This document shows, piece after piece, positions 34,433 through 43,164 of a stretch of DNA of 64,000 bases. The notes beneath the pieces are model-generated. The model saw only the letters and a program-made list of their open reading frames with translations. It made no database searches and was not told the origin of the DNA. Each line of letters begins with the position of its first letter. The first letter of the stretch is position 1. The stretch is taken from positions 1 through 64,000 of the forward strand of contig JBEKXU010000008.1 of the NCBI GenBank assembly GCA_049511715.1, read 5' to 3'. Position numbers and translations under genes: made by a program. The stretch comes from JBEKHT01 sp049511715 (lineage in GTDB: Bacteria > Chloroflexota > Anaerolineae > Anaerolineales > RBG-16-64-43).

Positions 34433-35584
34433 TCATCCGTCGGCCACCCTATCCGTTCCCAAGGATTTCGTCAGCGCCCCTTCCGTCTCGGTAATCAAGC
34501 GAGGCCAAGAGAACTTCTCCGCCAGCGTTTTCCTTCCCCCCTCAATCAGCTTGCGGCGCAAAGCCTTGTCCGCCAGCAGCCTCTCTACAGCTTGCCGAAG
34601 TGCTTCGTCCACTCCCGCAGGCACCAGCCAACCGTTCTGACCGTGGTTGACCACCTCGGGTACTCCCCCGACCCCGGTGGCCAGAACGGGCACACCCGCC
34701 GCAAAGGCCTCCAAAATGACATGCGGAAGACCCTCGTAGCTGGAGTTGAGGACGAAGAGATCCGATGCGGCGAGGCAAGCGCCGACTTCGGAGGGATCCT
34801 GTCGGCCCATGAAAACGACTCGCGAACGAACGCCCATCTCGTTTGCCTGTCTCTCCAACGAACCTTGCAGCGGTCCCTCTCCGACAATGACCAGCCGAGT
34901 CTGGGGAAGGTCCCTGACGAGGCGAATCAGCGATCCCACCCCTTTCCAGGGCACAAGACGCGCGATCGTGCACAGGGTCGCCCCATCAAACTTCGGCAAT
35001 GAAGATTCGGTTTGGACCCCAGCGACCTCGCAGGCATTGTAGATGCATACAATTCGCTCGGCCTTAACCCCCCATCCCTGTACGGTCTGCTTAAGATATT
35101 GACTGGGGACAATAACCAGGGTCGCTTGGCGAACGATACTGCTCCTTACGAGTTTCAGGAGCTCCGCCCGCAACCCTTGGCGGCGTGCCCGGAATCCTTC
35201 CAAATCATCGCGGGTCAAGCGCCAGTTTACAGCTCGCTCCCATGCCCAGTCGCCAACGATCTTCAGAGTCAGCGGGCGCCGGGCGAGCCACGCGGCCAGG
35301 GCCGCCTCGACGAACAGGCCGTTGGCAAAGATCACATCCGACCGGTGAGCCACCGCGGCAATTTCGAAGAGCGTCCTGACCAGGCGCACGAAGCGCATCT
35401 CGCCTCGGCGAAAGCGGTGGACAAGAAAGGGGTAGGAGGCCAAGTTCTCCTCGGGGTGATCGGCCAGCGTGATCACCTCCACATGATGGCCGCGCTCCAG
35501 CAGGCGTCCGGCAATCTGAGGGACAAAGGACGCCGGACCGCCGATATCCGGAGGAAAGATCCCGGTAGGAAGACAGATGCGCAT
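34433..35584 (-). CDS. GT4-type glycosyltransferase
   Basis: A 383-residue GT-B enzyme: TGIFPPDIGGPASFVPQIAG (acceptor loop), DVIFANGLFVEAALAA, CTIARLVPWKGVGSLIRLV, EGLPHVILE (E-x7-E) and TGVGGVPEVV. ATG at 35584 follows CCGGAG by about 7 bases. The MRICLPTGIFPPDIGGPA opening is frequent in GT4 enzymes coded beside GT-C proteins, and here the GT-C gene at 35616 is directly upstream with a 31-base gap. Substrate unknown. Confidence 0.87.
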   Translation of the reverse strand: MRICLPTGIFPPDIGGPASFVPQIAGRLLERGHHVEVITLADHPEENLASYPFLVHRFRRGEMRFVRLVRTLFEIAAVAHRSDVIFANGLFVEAALAAWLARRPLTLKIVGDWAWERAVNWRLTRDDLEGFRARRQGLRAELLKLVRSSIVRQATLVIVPSQYLKQTVQGWGVKAERIVCIYNACEVAGVQTESSLPKFDGATLCTIARLVPWKGVGSLIRLVRDLPQTRLVIVGEGPLQGSLERQANEMGVRSRVVFMGRQDPSEVGACLAASDLFVLNSSYEGLPHVILEAFAAGVPVLATGVGGVPEVVNHGQNGWLVPAGVDEALRQAVERLLADKALRRKLIEGGRKTLAEKFSWPRLITETEGALTKSLGTDRVADG

Positions 35585-35615
35585 CCCGAACTCCGGTCTT
35601 GTCCTTTTGGCCTAC

Positions 35616-36995
35616 CTACCCGAAAAGGACATGCAGCCTTTCGATGATGAGCGGGAGGCTCCCCGCCACGTCGACCAAAGAATTGGCAATCAGGGCCCCG
35701 CCGACCCACAACAGTCCCTTGAGAGAGGTCTCCTTTCTCACAATGCGGCCCAGCGCCAGCGCAGCGAAGACGCCCAGGAACGGGTAGAGCGGGTAGCGAT
35801 AGCGGGTTTCGACCACAATCGAGATGACGGAGATCGGGGTGGCGGCGGCGAAGAGCACCAGCCATCGGGCTTGGTCAATCTTCTCGCGCCAAGCCAACCA
35901 AGCTCCCAGGATTCCAAAAAGCATCAGGACAAAGGTGAAGCCGGACGACAGCACCAGGGTGATCTCCCGGGAGAGGCCGTTCAGGTTGGACCACCAAGCA
36001 GAAGTGCGGATGAGACTGAAATATTTAACCGTCTTCACGATCTGCAATCGAAGGAAGGTTAGCGGCTGACTGACGATGAACTGCTCGACCTCCTCGATCC
36101 CCTTCTGGTTCGTGGCAACATAGCCATGGTCCTGCAAATAGGAGGTGATCTCCGGGGTGGGTTGCAGTTCTCCGTTGGAGGCAGGGTTGTTTCCCACCCA
36201 CAGGTCATAGCCCCCCGCGGCCGTGGTGAGGATAAAGGAGTGGTAGACCCGATAATTCCTCCAGGTCCAAGGACCAATCAGGATGATTTGGAGAAACAGG
36301 ACGATCAGGAGGGTCTTCCAGCTCTTGCGCCAGAGCAACGCCAGCGCAAAGACGGCTAGCAAGACCACGGCAGAGGCGCGAGTCAGAATGGCAAGGGCCA
36401 GGAGGATCGCCGTCAAGAGGGCGGTCGCCATCCTGGGACGCGACAGATAGGACACGGCGCAATAGACGGCGACCATCATCAGGAAGATATAGAGCGTTTC
36501 GGTCATCAGCATGGCGGCCATCTGGAGGAGGTCCAAATGGAAGCCGAAGACCGCCGTTGACAAGAACCGAAAGACCATTCCCCGTTCTCCGGGGATCAGC
36601 CTTCTCGCCAGGAGATAGACCAGGCCGGCACTCGCCGTGTGCAACAGGGCTTGAGCAATCCAAACCGCCGGATAACTGTGCCCGAAGAGCCAAAACAACG
36701 CCGCCAGGAAGAATTCGTATCCCGGGCCAAGGCGGCCGATGGATTGATCTTGGTCCAGTGGACCTGTCAGGCCCCCCCGATAGCCGTGACCACTCGCCAG
36801 GTTCCACCCAATTGCGTCGTAGGCTCGCGCATCCACCTGGGGAGGAATATGAAAGTAGAACGCATACGCCAGGGCGCCGGAGAAAACCAAGAACAGAAGA
36901 ATGGCCAAGCAACGGGCTTCGGCTGAGCCCTTGATGGCCCTCAAGGTGGTCGAATTATCCCCGTTCTTCAAAGTCAAACCTCGTGCCCCCGGCAT
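35616..36995 (-). CDS. GT-C type membrane glycosyltransferase (ArnT/PMT-like)
   Basis: A 459-residue polytopic membrane protein with 10 or more helices. The first periplasmic loop has PPQVDARAYDAIGWNLASG (about 53-71), with the acidic residues expected of GT-C enzymes, followed by GPLDQDQSIGRLGPGYEFFL. A later loop has TWRNYRVYHSF and NNPASNGELQPTPE. Members of this group use polyprenyl-phosphate-linked sugars to modify glycans or proteins outside the membrane. ATG at 36995 is preferred over the TTG two codons earlier. A 545-base gap lies upstream. Confidence 0.78.
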   Translation of the reverse strand: MPGARGLTLKNGDNSTTLRAIKGSAEARCLAILLFLVFSGALAYAFYFHIPPQVDARAYDAIGWNLASGHGYRGGLTGPLDQDQSIGRLGPGYEFFLAALFWLFGHSYPAVWIAQALLHTASAGLVYLLARRLIPGERGMVFRFLSTAVFGFHLDLLQMAAMLMTETLYIFLMMVAVYCAVSYLSRPRMATALLTAILLALAILTRASAVVLLAVFALALLWRKSWKTLLIVLFLQIILIGPWTWRNYRVYHSFILTTAAGGYDLWVGNNPASNGELQPTPEITSYLQDHGYVATNQKGIEEVEQFIVSQPLTFLRLQIVKTVKYFSLIRTSAWWSNLNGLSREITLVLSSGFTFVLMLFGILGAWLAWREKIDQARWLVLFAAATPISVISIVVETRYRYPLYPFLGVFAALALGRIVRKETSLKGLLWVGGALIANSLVDVAGSLPLIIERLHVLFG

Positions 36996-37540
36996 TCGCA
37001 AAGAGCCGCTAAACGCAAGGCACTAACCGGCACTGCCACCTCCGGAAGCAGCGGGAACCGGATCGCGCCCAAGTCTCACCACAGGTCTGGCAACCCGTAA
37101 ACGTCGGTCGAGCGGCAAAAATGGTGGGCGAGCTGCTGGCTACATGTCCCTCGATCTTCTCTTCTGCCACCTCGCCCTTTGGTCCCCCTCCCAAAGCCTG
37201 CCCACGTCGTCGGCTCCAACGGTTGCAAATTGTTTCCCCTCCATTGCAAGACGGCCGAATTGGACCACCTTAATGGTCCACCGGTGATTTCTCCCGCGCA
37301 TTGGAACTCATCGGCAACACCTAGACTGACTCGCGGAAGGGCGCAACAATCCGGGGAAAGCGGCCCTGGCCAGGCCTGCCGCGTCCATGGCCCCGCCGAC
37401 ATTTTGGCTCAACCCTGCTCTTCCGATTCTGCCAGCGGAGGCCGCCAAGTCGAGCCGACCTCCCGAGCCTCAGCTAGTCTTGCAATCGAGCGCCATCGCA
37501 AGCCCCCTTGCCCGCGCGCCTTCGACACGCTGGAAAGACC
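36996..37540. other. 545-base gap with an inverted repeat
   Basis: No intact gene. One minus-strand frame of about 60 codons (37009-37194) ends in a cysteine-rich text, TFTGCQTCGETWARSGSRC. Another reads AIRFPLLPEVAVPVSALRLA before the GT-C start after an in-frame stop. Either could be a remnant; neither is a family I know. A 7-base-arm inverted repeat is at 37261-37280 (listed separately). Confidence 0.35.
37261..37280. repeat. inverted repeat, 7-base arms, 6-base loop
   Basis: TGGACCA-CCTTAA-TGGTCCA is a perfect inverted repeat in the gap between a GT2 gene and a GT-C gene. The AT-rich centre and lack of a T-run suggest a DNA-binding site more than a terminator, but short repeats of this size also occur by chance. 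Confidence 0.35.
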
Positions 37541-38452
37541 TCAGTCCTCAAGCCTCACCCCGCTCCCCAGCAAGCCTCTCAGACCATAGCGCCCCATGTG
37601 TGCCTTCTCCGCCCAGGAAGGCTCCAGCAGAACGCTTCGCGATAACCAATACAAACCCCGCAGACGATCTCCTGCCCCAAAGTATATCCTCGCCTGCTTG
37701 AACAGAAACGCCCGACTGTAGGCGCGGGTTCTCAGATTCTGGACCTCCGCCGGGAGGTCCTCTCGCGCGAAGGTTGCATCCAGCACTCTCCGATACTCGG
37801 CCCCAATACGGGTGCCAGCTTGATTGGTTTTCGTCCTCGGCCAGAGACGGGAGGCCGCGAGCACAGCAGGAACATAAAGAAAGTCCTCGGGGGGAAAAGC
37901 CAACCAGGTCCTGAGAAAATAGTCAAAGTCCAACGCGTAGTGCAGGCTTTCATTAAGACCGCCCAACTTCTTGTAGGTCCGACGGGAGACGAACACTCCC
38001 GGCTGGGGCATGTTCTTGCCCAGGAGGAGTGATTTCAGAGAGAACCCCGCCATGTGTTTGGCCCTCACGGGCCGACCTGAGGCGGTCATCTCCTCAACAT
38101 CTCCGAAGATAAGGGCGGCCTGGGGATGGGAGGCATACGTGGCAGCAACTTGGCGCAAAGCCCCAGGGCGTAAGAGGTCATCGGAATTTATCCAGCCTAA
38201 GACCTCACCCCTCGCGCGGGCCCACCCCTTATTGACCGCCTCAGCCTGCCCCCGGTCGGGTTCGCTAACCCAGTAGGCCAGTCGGCTTCCGACCCTCCTG
38301 AGGATCTCCAAGCTTCCGTCGGTTGACCCCCCGTCAATGACCAGACACTCAAGATCGGGGTAGTCCTGCCCAAGGACAGATTCAAGGCACTGCGACAGGT
38401 ATTGTGCCTGATTGAAAGAGGGGGTCACAATGGAGATTGTGGGTGACTTCAT
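37541..38452 (-). CDS. GT2 glycosyltransferase
   Basis: A 303-residue GT-A enzyme. TISIVTPSFNQAQYL (5-19), LVIDGGSTDGSLEIL, SEPDRGQAEAVNKG and WINSDDLL (the DxD-type metal site) are standard GT2 features. It has no membrane helix. Start MKSPTISIV at 38452 is chosen; the frame opens 8 codons earlier inside the upstream gene. It is a paralogue of the genes at 39854-40741 and 40749-41621, all three sharing TPSxNQxxxL, IDGGSxDxSxEI and an NSDD metal site. Only one base separates it from the stop of the GT4 gene upstream. Confidence 0.87.
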   Translation of the reverse strand: MKSPTISIVTPSFNQAQYLSQCLESVLGQDYPDLECLVIDGGSTDGSLEILRRVGSRLAYWVSEPDRGQAEAVNKGWARARGEVLGWINSDDLLRPGALRQVAATYASHPQAALIFGDVEEMTASGRPVRAKHMAGFSLKSLLLGKNMPQPGVFVSRRTYKKLGGLNESLHYALDFDYFLRTWLAFPPEDFLYVPAVLAASRLWPRTKTNQAGTRIGAEYRRVLDATFAREDLPAEVQNLRTRAYSRAFLFKQARIYFGAGDRLRGLYWLSRSVLLEPSWAEKAHMGRYGLRGLLGSGVRLED

Positions 38453-38453
38453 C

Positions 38454-39851
38454 TCACCGCTCGAGGTGGGGAACATGCTCTCGCAGGATCACCTGGTACC
38501 ACTCCAGGTACGCCTCGATCTGGCGCTCCAGGCTGAAGCGTTCCATAACAATCTCACGACCGCGACTGCCCATCGCCTTGCCCAGCAAAGGTTGCATCAA
38601 AATCGCCTGCACTCGATCCGTCATCGCCTCCACATCCCCCGGCCTCACCAGGAAGCCGCTTGCCTGATCCTCGATTTGCTCAGGGATTCCTCCCACCTCG
38701 GTCGCGACGACCGGGAGCCCCGAACTCATGCCCTCTAGCACCACCAGGGGAAACGTGTCGGCCCGGCTCGGGTGAAGCAGCACATCCGACTCCTGGTAGA
38801 TGCGCGCCATGGTTTCGCGGTCGTGCACCATGGGGACAAAGCTGAGACGTACGTTACCCCACCTCTCGCTGTTGCCCTCATCCCCTACGCAAACGAAATT
38901 GACCGGGAACGGCATCCGCCGATTCGAAAGCCGCAGGGCGGTTTCTCGGACCCAGTCAAATCCCTTCCACGGATTCGATTGCAGGTGGTTCGCCACCACC
39001 AAGACCACCTTGCTTTCGAGGTCCAATCTCGGGGTTTCCCGGCCCCCGGCCCCGCGGTTCGGACAGAAACAGTTCACGTCGACGCCATTCCGGATAACGC
39101 GCCGATCCATGAACCGGATCCCGGACTCCTCAAACATATCCATCAGCCATTGTGAGGGAGTCGCAAGGTAGAGTTGGGCCCGCTGGAAAATTGCCCTCTT
39201 GCGCCTCCAGTTATAGGCCGTACCATCGCGGCGAATCGTCGGGTAGATTCCAAGGTCGGGGCACTGGCCGCATCCGATGCGCCATCGAGGGCAACCCATC
39301 GGATGCGCACAGTGTCCGGTCAGCAACCAAGGGTCGTGCGGCGCAAGAATCGTGGGAACCTTGCGGCTCAGCTCGATCAAAGCTCTCAGATCGAAGAAAC
39401 CCTCCCGCCGAACCCATTGCCCGTGAAGATTATGCAAGTGGAGTATTTTGGGCGGGCGAGGACCCAGGCCGAGAATTCTCTGGCTGCTAGGGTAGCTGAA
39501 GTCCTCGTGCCCCCAAGCGAGGTCCCAGGCGAATTGAGGGAAGGCCAGCGTGTCAAAGAACGGTTGCATCCGGCTAAGGGGTCGGCCTCCGCTGATTCTG
39601 GAAAGTAGTCCCCGAAACCCGCCGACCCACCTTGGCCAAGCTCTCGAATGCCATCGATCCGGAATGGCAAAGACGTCCTCCTGGGGGGATACCGGCCCGC
39701 GACCGAGAAGCAACATGGAGGCATGCCCTCGGTCTCGATACCCCCGATGCAACTGGAGAGCAAGCGTCTCGGCACCGCCACCCCCCAGGGAGGGCACGAC
39801 CTGCAGAATCGAAAGAGGATCAAGTTCAGCGCGAGACGACAAGGCTCCCAA
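38454..39851 (-). CDS. GT4-type glycosyltransferase with Cys cluster (WcaC-like)
   Basis: A GT-B enzyme of about 465 residues. Glycine-rich loop VPSLGGGGAETLAL, then LHLHNLHG and a Cys-rich segment APHDPWLLTGHCAHPMGC followed by WRIGCGQCP, a pattern seen in colanic-acid-type GT4 enzymes and likely a small metal- or structure-holding knot. Donor domain: NPWKGFDWV and DTFPLVVLE, where the first Glu of E-x7-E is Asp. No ATG fits the start: the frame before 39854 overlaps the upstream GT2 gene. TTG at 39851, just after that stop with AGGAG upstream, is my best choice. The open frame itself runs to 40169. Confidence 0.8.
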   Translation of the reverse strand: MGALSSRAELDPLSILQVVPSLGGGGAETLALQLHRGYRDRGHASMLLLGRGPVSPQEDVFAIPDRWHSRAWPRWVGGFRGLLSRISGGRPLSRMQPFFDTLAFPQFAWDLAWGHEDFSYPSSQRILGLGPRPPKILHLHNLHGQWVRREGFFDLRALIELSRKVPTILAPHDPWLLTGHCAHPMGCPRWRIGCGQCPDLGIYPTIRRDGTAYNWRRKRAIFQRAQLYLATPSQWLMDMFEESGIRFMDRRVIRNGVDVNCFCPNRGAGGRETPRLDLESKVVLVVANHLQSNPWKGFDWVRETALRLSNRRMPFPVNFVCVGDEGNSERWGNVRLSFVPMVHDRETMARIYQESDVLLHPSRADTFPLVVLEGMSSGLPVVATEVGGIPEQIEDQASGFLVRPGDVEAMTDRVQAILMQPLLGKAMGSRGREIVMERFSLERQIEAYLEWYQVILREHVPHLER

Positions 39852-39853
39852 GG

Positions 39854-40741
39854 CTAGATAAACTTCTCCTGGACGATCCGCCAAACAAAGGAACGATGCT
39901 CGACCTCTGTGGCCGAGATCACCCGGCTGCTGTAGGCCACGTTTTCTGGCAGCCAGCGCCAGCAGCGCCGAGGCAAGAGGCGGAGCAAACGTCTTGCCAT
40001 AGTCTCCAAGAGTCCTGGTCTGGGCTGACCGTAATGATCCAAGACCAGTTCGGCCTCGCGTAGGTACCGCCCCTGTCCCCAGCTTGTCTTTTGCTCCGGC
40101 TGGACCCGAAATCCGGCAAGAGGGACCCCCACCGCGTACAGGTCGGCGTGCTCCCAGAATCGGGCCCACAGCTCAAATTCACTAGCCAAGGGCAAGGTGG
40201 CATCCAAGTGCGACCCAGCCTGTTCCCATAGCGAGCGGCGCCAGAAGGTGGACTCTTGTTGGATGAATCCCGTATAGAAGAAGGGATTCAAGGGGACATT
40301 CCGACCCCGGTAGAAGGCTCGCCGGTTGAACCCGTCCAACCGCCGGGTTTGCACAGCCAAACCTTCCCTGTCCACGAGGACAGGATACTGGCTCGTAATC
40401 CATCGCACCTCCGGCAGGACGGCAAAGATCGTCCCCACCACGCGCAGAGTCCAGGGCAGGTAGAGATCATCCGAGTTGAGCCATCCCATGATTTCCCCGC
40501 TTGCTCGGGCGAAACCCTTCTCGAGAGCGGGAAAGTGTCCCTCGTCGGGCTCGCTAAGCCACGTGGATAACTGGCTCTCGTACCGGCCAATGATCTCAAC
40601 ACTGTTGTCCCGTGAGCCTCCATCAATCACAATGTAATCCAGATTCGGATAGTCCTGGCTCAGAACCGAGCGCAGGCAACTCCCCAGATAGGCCCCCTGG
40701 TTGAAGGATGGCGTAACAATCGAGATTCTCGGCCAAATCAT
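39854..40741 (-). CDS. GT2 glycosyltransferase
   Basis: A 295-residue GT-A enzyme: RISIVTPSFNQGAYL, IVIDGGSRDNSVEII, SEPDEGHFPALEKG, GWLNSDDLYLPWTL (metal site), then FIQQESTFWRRSLWEQAG and ASEFELWARF. These match its neighbour at 40749-41621 almost word for word (VIQQESTFWRRSLWERAG, AGDFELWARF), so the two arose by tandem duplication. ATG 40741 lies 7 bases after the stop of that neighbour. The sugar is unknown. Confidence 0.88.
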   Translation of the reverse strand: MIWPRISIVTPSFNQGAYLGSCLRSVLSQDYPNLDYIVIDGGSRDNSVEIIGRYESQLSTWLSEPDEGHFPALEKGFARASGEIMGWLNSDDLYLPWTLRVVGTIFAVLPEVRWITSQYPVLVDREGLAVQTRRLDGFNRRAFYRGRNVPLNPFFYTGFIQQESTFWRRSLWEQAGSHLDATLPLASEFELWARFWEHADLYAVGVPLAGFRVQPEQKTSWGQGRYLREAELVLDHYGQPRPGLLETMARRLLRLLPRRCWRWLPENVAYSSRVISATEVEHRSFVWRIVQEKFI

Positions 40742-40748
40742 GGCAAGA

Positions 40749-41621
40749 TCACACGATCCATGCCTGACGCAGAATCCATGATCTCCCCCGGCCCGCATGT
40801 TCGACCAGCTTCACGCAATAGGCCAGGCGGGGGATCCGAAGCCAGCGCGAGGGAAGATTCCTTGCCCATCGACGGATGTGTTGCTCCGTCCGCCCTGGAG
40901 GTTTCACTCCATACCGTCCCAGCACCTCTTCGCACTCCCGGCGGTAGAGATCGCCTTGCTCATAACTCAGCGATGACTCCTGGAACCGGAAGCACCCCAG
41001 TGGAACAGCCAAGGAATAGAGATCGGCAAACGAAAAGAACCGCGCCCACAGCTCAAAATCGCCGGCGAGGTGAAGGGACTCATCCAGGTGAGCCCCGGCT
41101 CGCTCCCATAGGGAGCGCCGCCAGAACGTGGATTCCTGCTGAATCACGAAGCTGTAGAAGCCCCCCTCTCGACGGAGGTTTCGTCCCCGGTAGAAGGCGG
41201 TACGGTTGTAGCCTTCCGTCCTTCGGCACGACAAAACCCTCCCAGCCTCATCCATGATGAGCGGATAGAGGGTCGTCAGCCATTCAACCTGCGGAAAGGC
41301 TTGGAAGACATCGGCCACCACCTGAAATGCCCAAGGAACATACTGGTCGTCCGAATTGATCCAGGCCATGATCTCCCCGCTGGTCTTTGAGAAACCCTCA
41401 TCGAGTGCGGCAATTTGGCCCTGATCCGGGGCGCTGCGCCAGTATTTGAGACTCTTCGAGTGCTGCCGAAGGATCTCAAGACTTCCGTCGGTTGAACCAC
41501 CGTCTATCACGACATATTCCACGCGGGGATAGCTCTGCCTCAATACCGAATCCATGCAACCTCCCAGGAACCGCCCCTGGTTCAACGATGGCGTCACGAT
41601 CGAGATCGTTGGGAGGGTCAT
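40749..41621 (-). CDS. GT2 glycosyltransferase
   Basis: A 290-residue GT-A enzyme: TISIVTPSLNQGRFL, VVIDGGSTDGSLEIL, SAPDQGQIAALDEG, AWINSDDQYVPWAF (metal site), IQQESTFWRRSLWERAG and FELWARFF. ATG at 41621 begins the first strand. It is the first of three related GT2 genes in this part of the operon, with a 148-base spac­er to the GT61 gene upstream that shows no gene. The sugar is unknown. Confidence 0.88.
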   Translation of the reverse strand: MTLPTISIVTPSLNQGRFLGGCMDSVLRQSYPRVEYVVIDGGSTDGSLEILRQHSKSLKYWRSAPDQGQIAALDEGFSKTSGEIMAWINSDDQYVPWAFQVVADVFQAFPQVEWLTTLYPLIMDEAGRVLSCRRTEGYNRTAFYRGRNLRREGGFYSFVIQQESTFWRRSLWERAGAHLDESLHLAGDFELWARFFSFADLYSLAVPLGCFRFQESSLSYEQGDLYRRECEEVLGRYGVKPPGRTEQHIRRWARNLPSRWLRIPRLAYCVKLVEHAGRGRSWILRQAWIV

Positions 41622-41769
41622 ATTTCAACGCAAGCTCGGCTTCAGCAGACGAGCCTCCTTCCGGAATTGGCTATCGAATTCTCGATGGACCGACCTACTG
41701 TCGCGGTCTCACCCCAGTCCGTTGCCGGCGCCGCCCCTCGACCGGCAGAAGCCGGGCGATGCCAGCCTC

Positions 41770-43020
41770 TCAATCCAGAAGCCTCAGGGTCTTGAGGAGG
41801 CGCTCCGGGTCCACGCGCATGTCGTCAAAGTCCAGGTGGGACCCGTAACCTTCCGCAGTACAGACCAGGTAGGCATACCGTTGCCCCACGGCAATGGTGA
41901 TTCCGTAGAAACAGGCATTGATATATCGCGGCGCGAAAAGTTCTACGACACGTACTCCAGCCGGTGCAAACAGCAGGTTGGCCAGTCCCGAACCGTGAGG
42001 GGCAACGACATACTCGGCCCTTGAGAACAAATCCAGTTGCTCCTGAAACGAAAGGCCTTCCAGATATACAGGGCGAAACCCTTCCCTTTTGAGACGATCG
42101 ATGATCTCTTCCTCGTTGACAACGCGCCTCCACTTCGCGTCCGAACGTCTGATGTACAAGCGGTCTCCTTTCGGTTGCAGGTCTTCCACACCGAGCCTTT
42201 GACGGAGCCATAAAGTCGAGGAGGGCCTCATGAAAGCGGCCTCGCTCACAATCGAAGGAACTAGAAGGTGCTCAAATTCCCAGTGGTCCATCCCGAATCC
42301 CACGTAGCGATCAGGCCCGTACCCTAGCGCGCCAAGGGCCTCCGCATACCATTCGTGGTTCAAGGGGACCAGGAGAGTAGCTTGGTCCCCCAATCCAGCC
42401 TGTTCGAGGACGCCGAGGCGCGGCAGGGAATCCATGATCCAATGACCCACATTGTGGTGGGCACCCGGACAAATGATGGTCGCCCACAAGCCCTCTTTGC
42501 GTTCCAGCCGCGGCAAGCGCGCGCACTGAAAGACCGGATGAGTCAGTAGGGGCCTTCCATAATTGTGAGTGAAGGCTTCGAACACCCGGTCATCCGGAGA
42601 GATGACCGCGCCCTGAGGAAGCGCCATGCGTGCGTCCCTGAGATGGGTCACGCTCAGCTCCGGGAACCAACAGCGAAAGCGCTCGCGAAACGCTCGATCC
42701 ACCACGGACTCCAAGGTCAAGGGTGCTTTGCCACTCACCCATTCCCGATCGCGGACTTTCAGGATCCAGTTCCCCTTGCCACGTTCTGTCCAGAGCTGGG
42801 CCTCCTGGTAAATTCCGATCCAGCTTTCGAGGTCGCGGATTGTCCCCTTGGGAGGTCCCACTCGACGCGATGACACTGGAAGGGGACGAAGCAGGCGCGC
42901 CAGGGAACCCTGCATCCATGGCGAGAGCCCGTCGATCCACCAGCCGATCAAGGTCCGGCGCAGGCGGGCCCAGAAGGGCCTCCTTCTCCGCTCTGCCCGG
43001 TCCCGGTTTCCATTTTTCAT
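41770..43020 (-). CDS. GT61 family glycosyltransferase
   Basis: A 416-residue protein of the DUF563/GT61 family (capsular polysaccharide and plant xylosyl/arabinosyl transferases). GAVISPDDRVFEAFTHNYG, GAHHNVGHWIMDSLPRLGVL (about 185-204) and APHGSGLANLLFAPAG (about 345-360) are the conserved blocks; the last is the family signature. ATG at 43020 follows GGGGC; a GTG six codons upstream is possible. A paralogue of the next gene upstream: both share GPPKG, SPxDRVFxxF, HWxxxxLPRxGxLEEAGL-type blocks and the HG(S/A)GLxN motif. Sugar unknown. Confidence 0.82.
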   Translation of the reverse strand: MKNGNRDRAERRRRPFWARLRRTLIGWWIDGLSPWMQGSLARLLRPLPVSSRRVGPPKGTIRDLESWIGIYQEAQLWTERGKGNWILKVRDREWVSGKAPLTLESVVDRAFRERFRCWFPELSVTHLRDARMALPQGAVISPDDRVFEAFTHNYGRPLLTHPVFQCARLPRLERKEGLWATIICPGAHHNVGHWIMDSLPRLGVLEQAGLGDQATLLVPLNHEWYAEALGALGYGPDRYVGFGMDHWEFEHLLVPSIVSEAAFMRPSSTLWLRQRLGVEDLQPKGDRLYIRRSDAKWRRVVNEEEIIDRLKREGFRPVYLEGLSFQEQLDLFSRAEYVVAPHGSGLANLLFAPAGVRVVELFAPRYINACFYGITIAVGQRYAYLVCTAEGYGSHLDFDDMRVDPERLLKTLRLLD

Positions 43021-43164
43021 GTCAGCCCCTGCCAACACGCGCGCCGCTCCCTTTCTCCTTGGGGCCCGGTTTCCCTAGGGGGCAAAACCCCTAGATGCCT
43101 ACGGAAGACCGCAACCGCTCCCCTCTCAATGCCAGAGCCGCTTCCAAGTCTGTCAAGAAGACTC

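Noticed and set aside
37009..37194. Cys-rich 61-codon minus-strand frame as a zinc-ribbon protein
   Set aside because: The CxxC pattern is incomplete, there is no proper start or ribosome site, and other frames in the same gap look equally coding-like.
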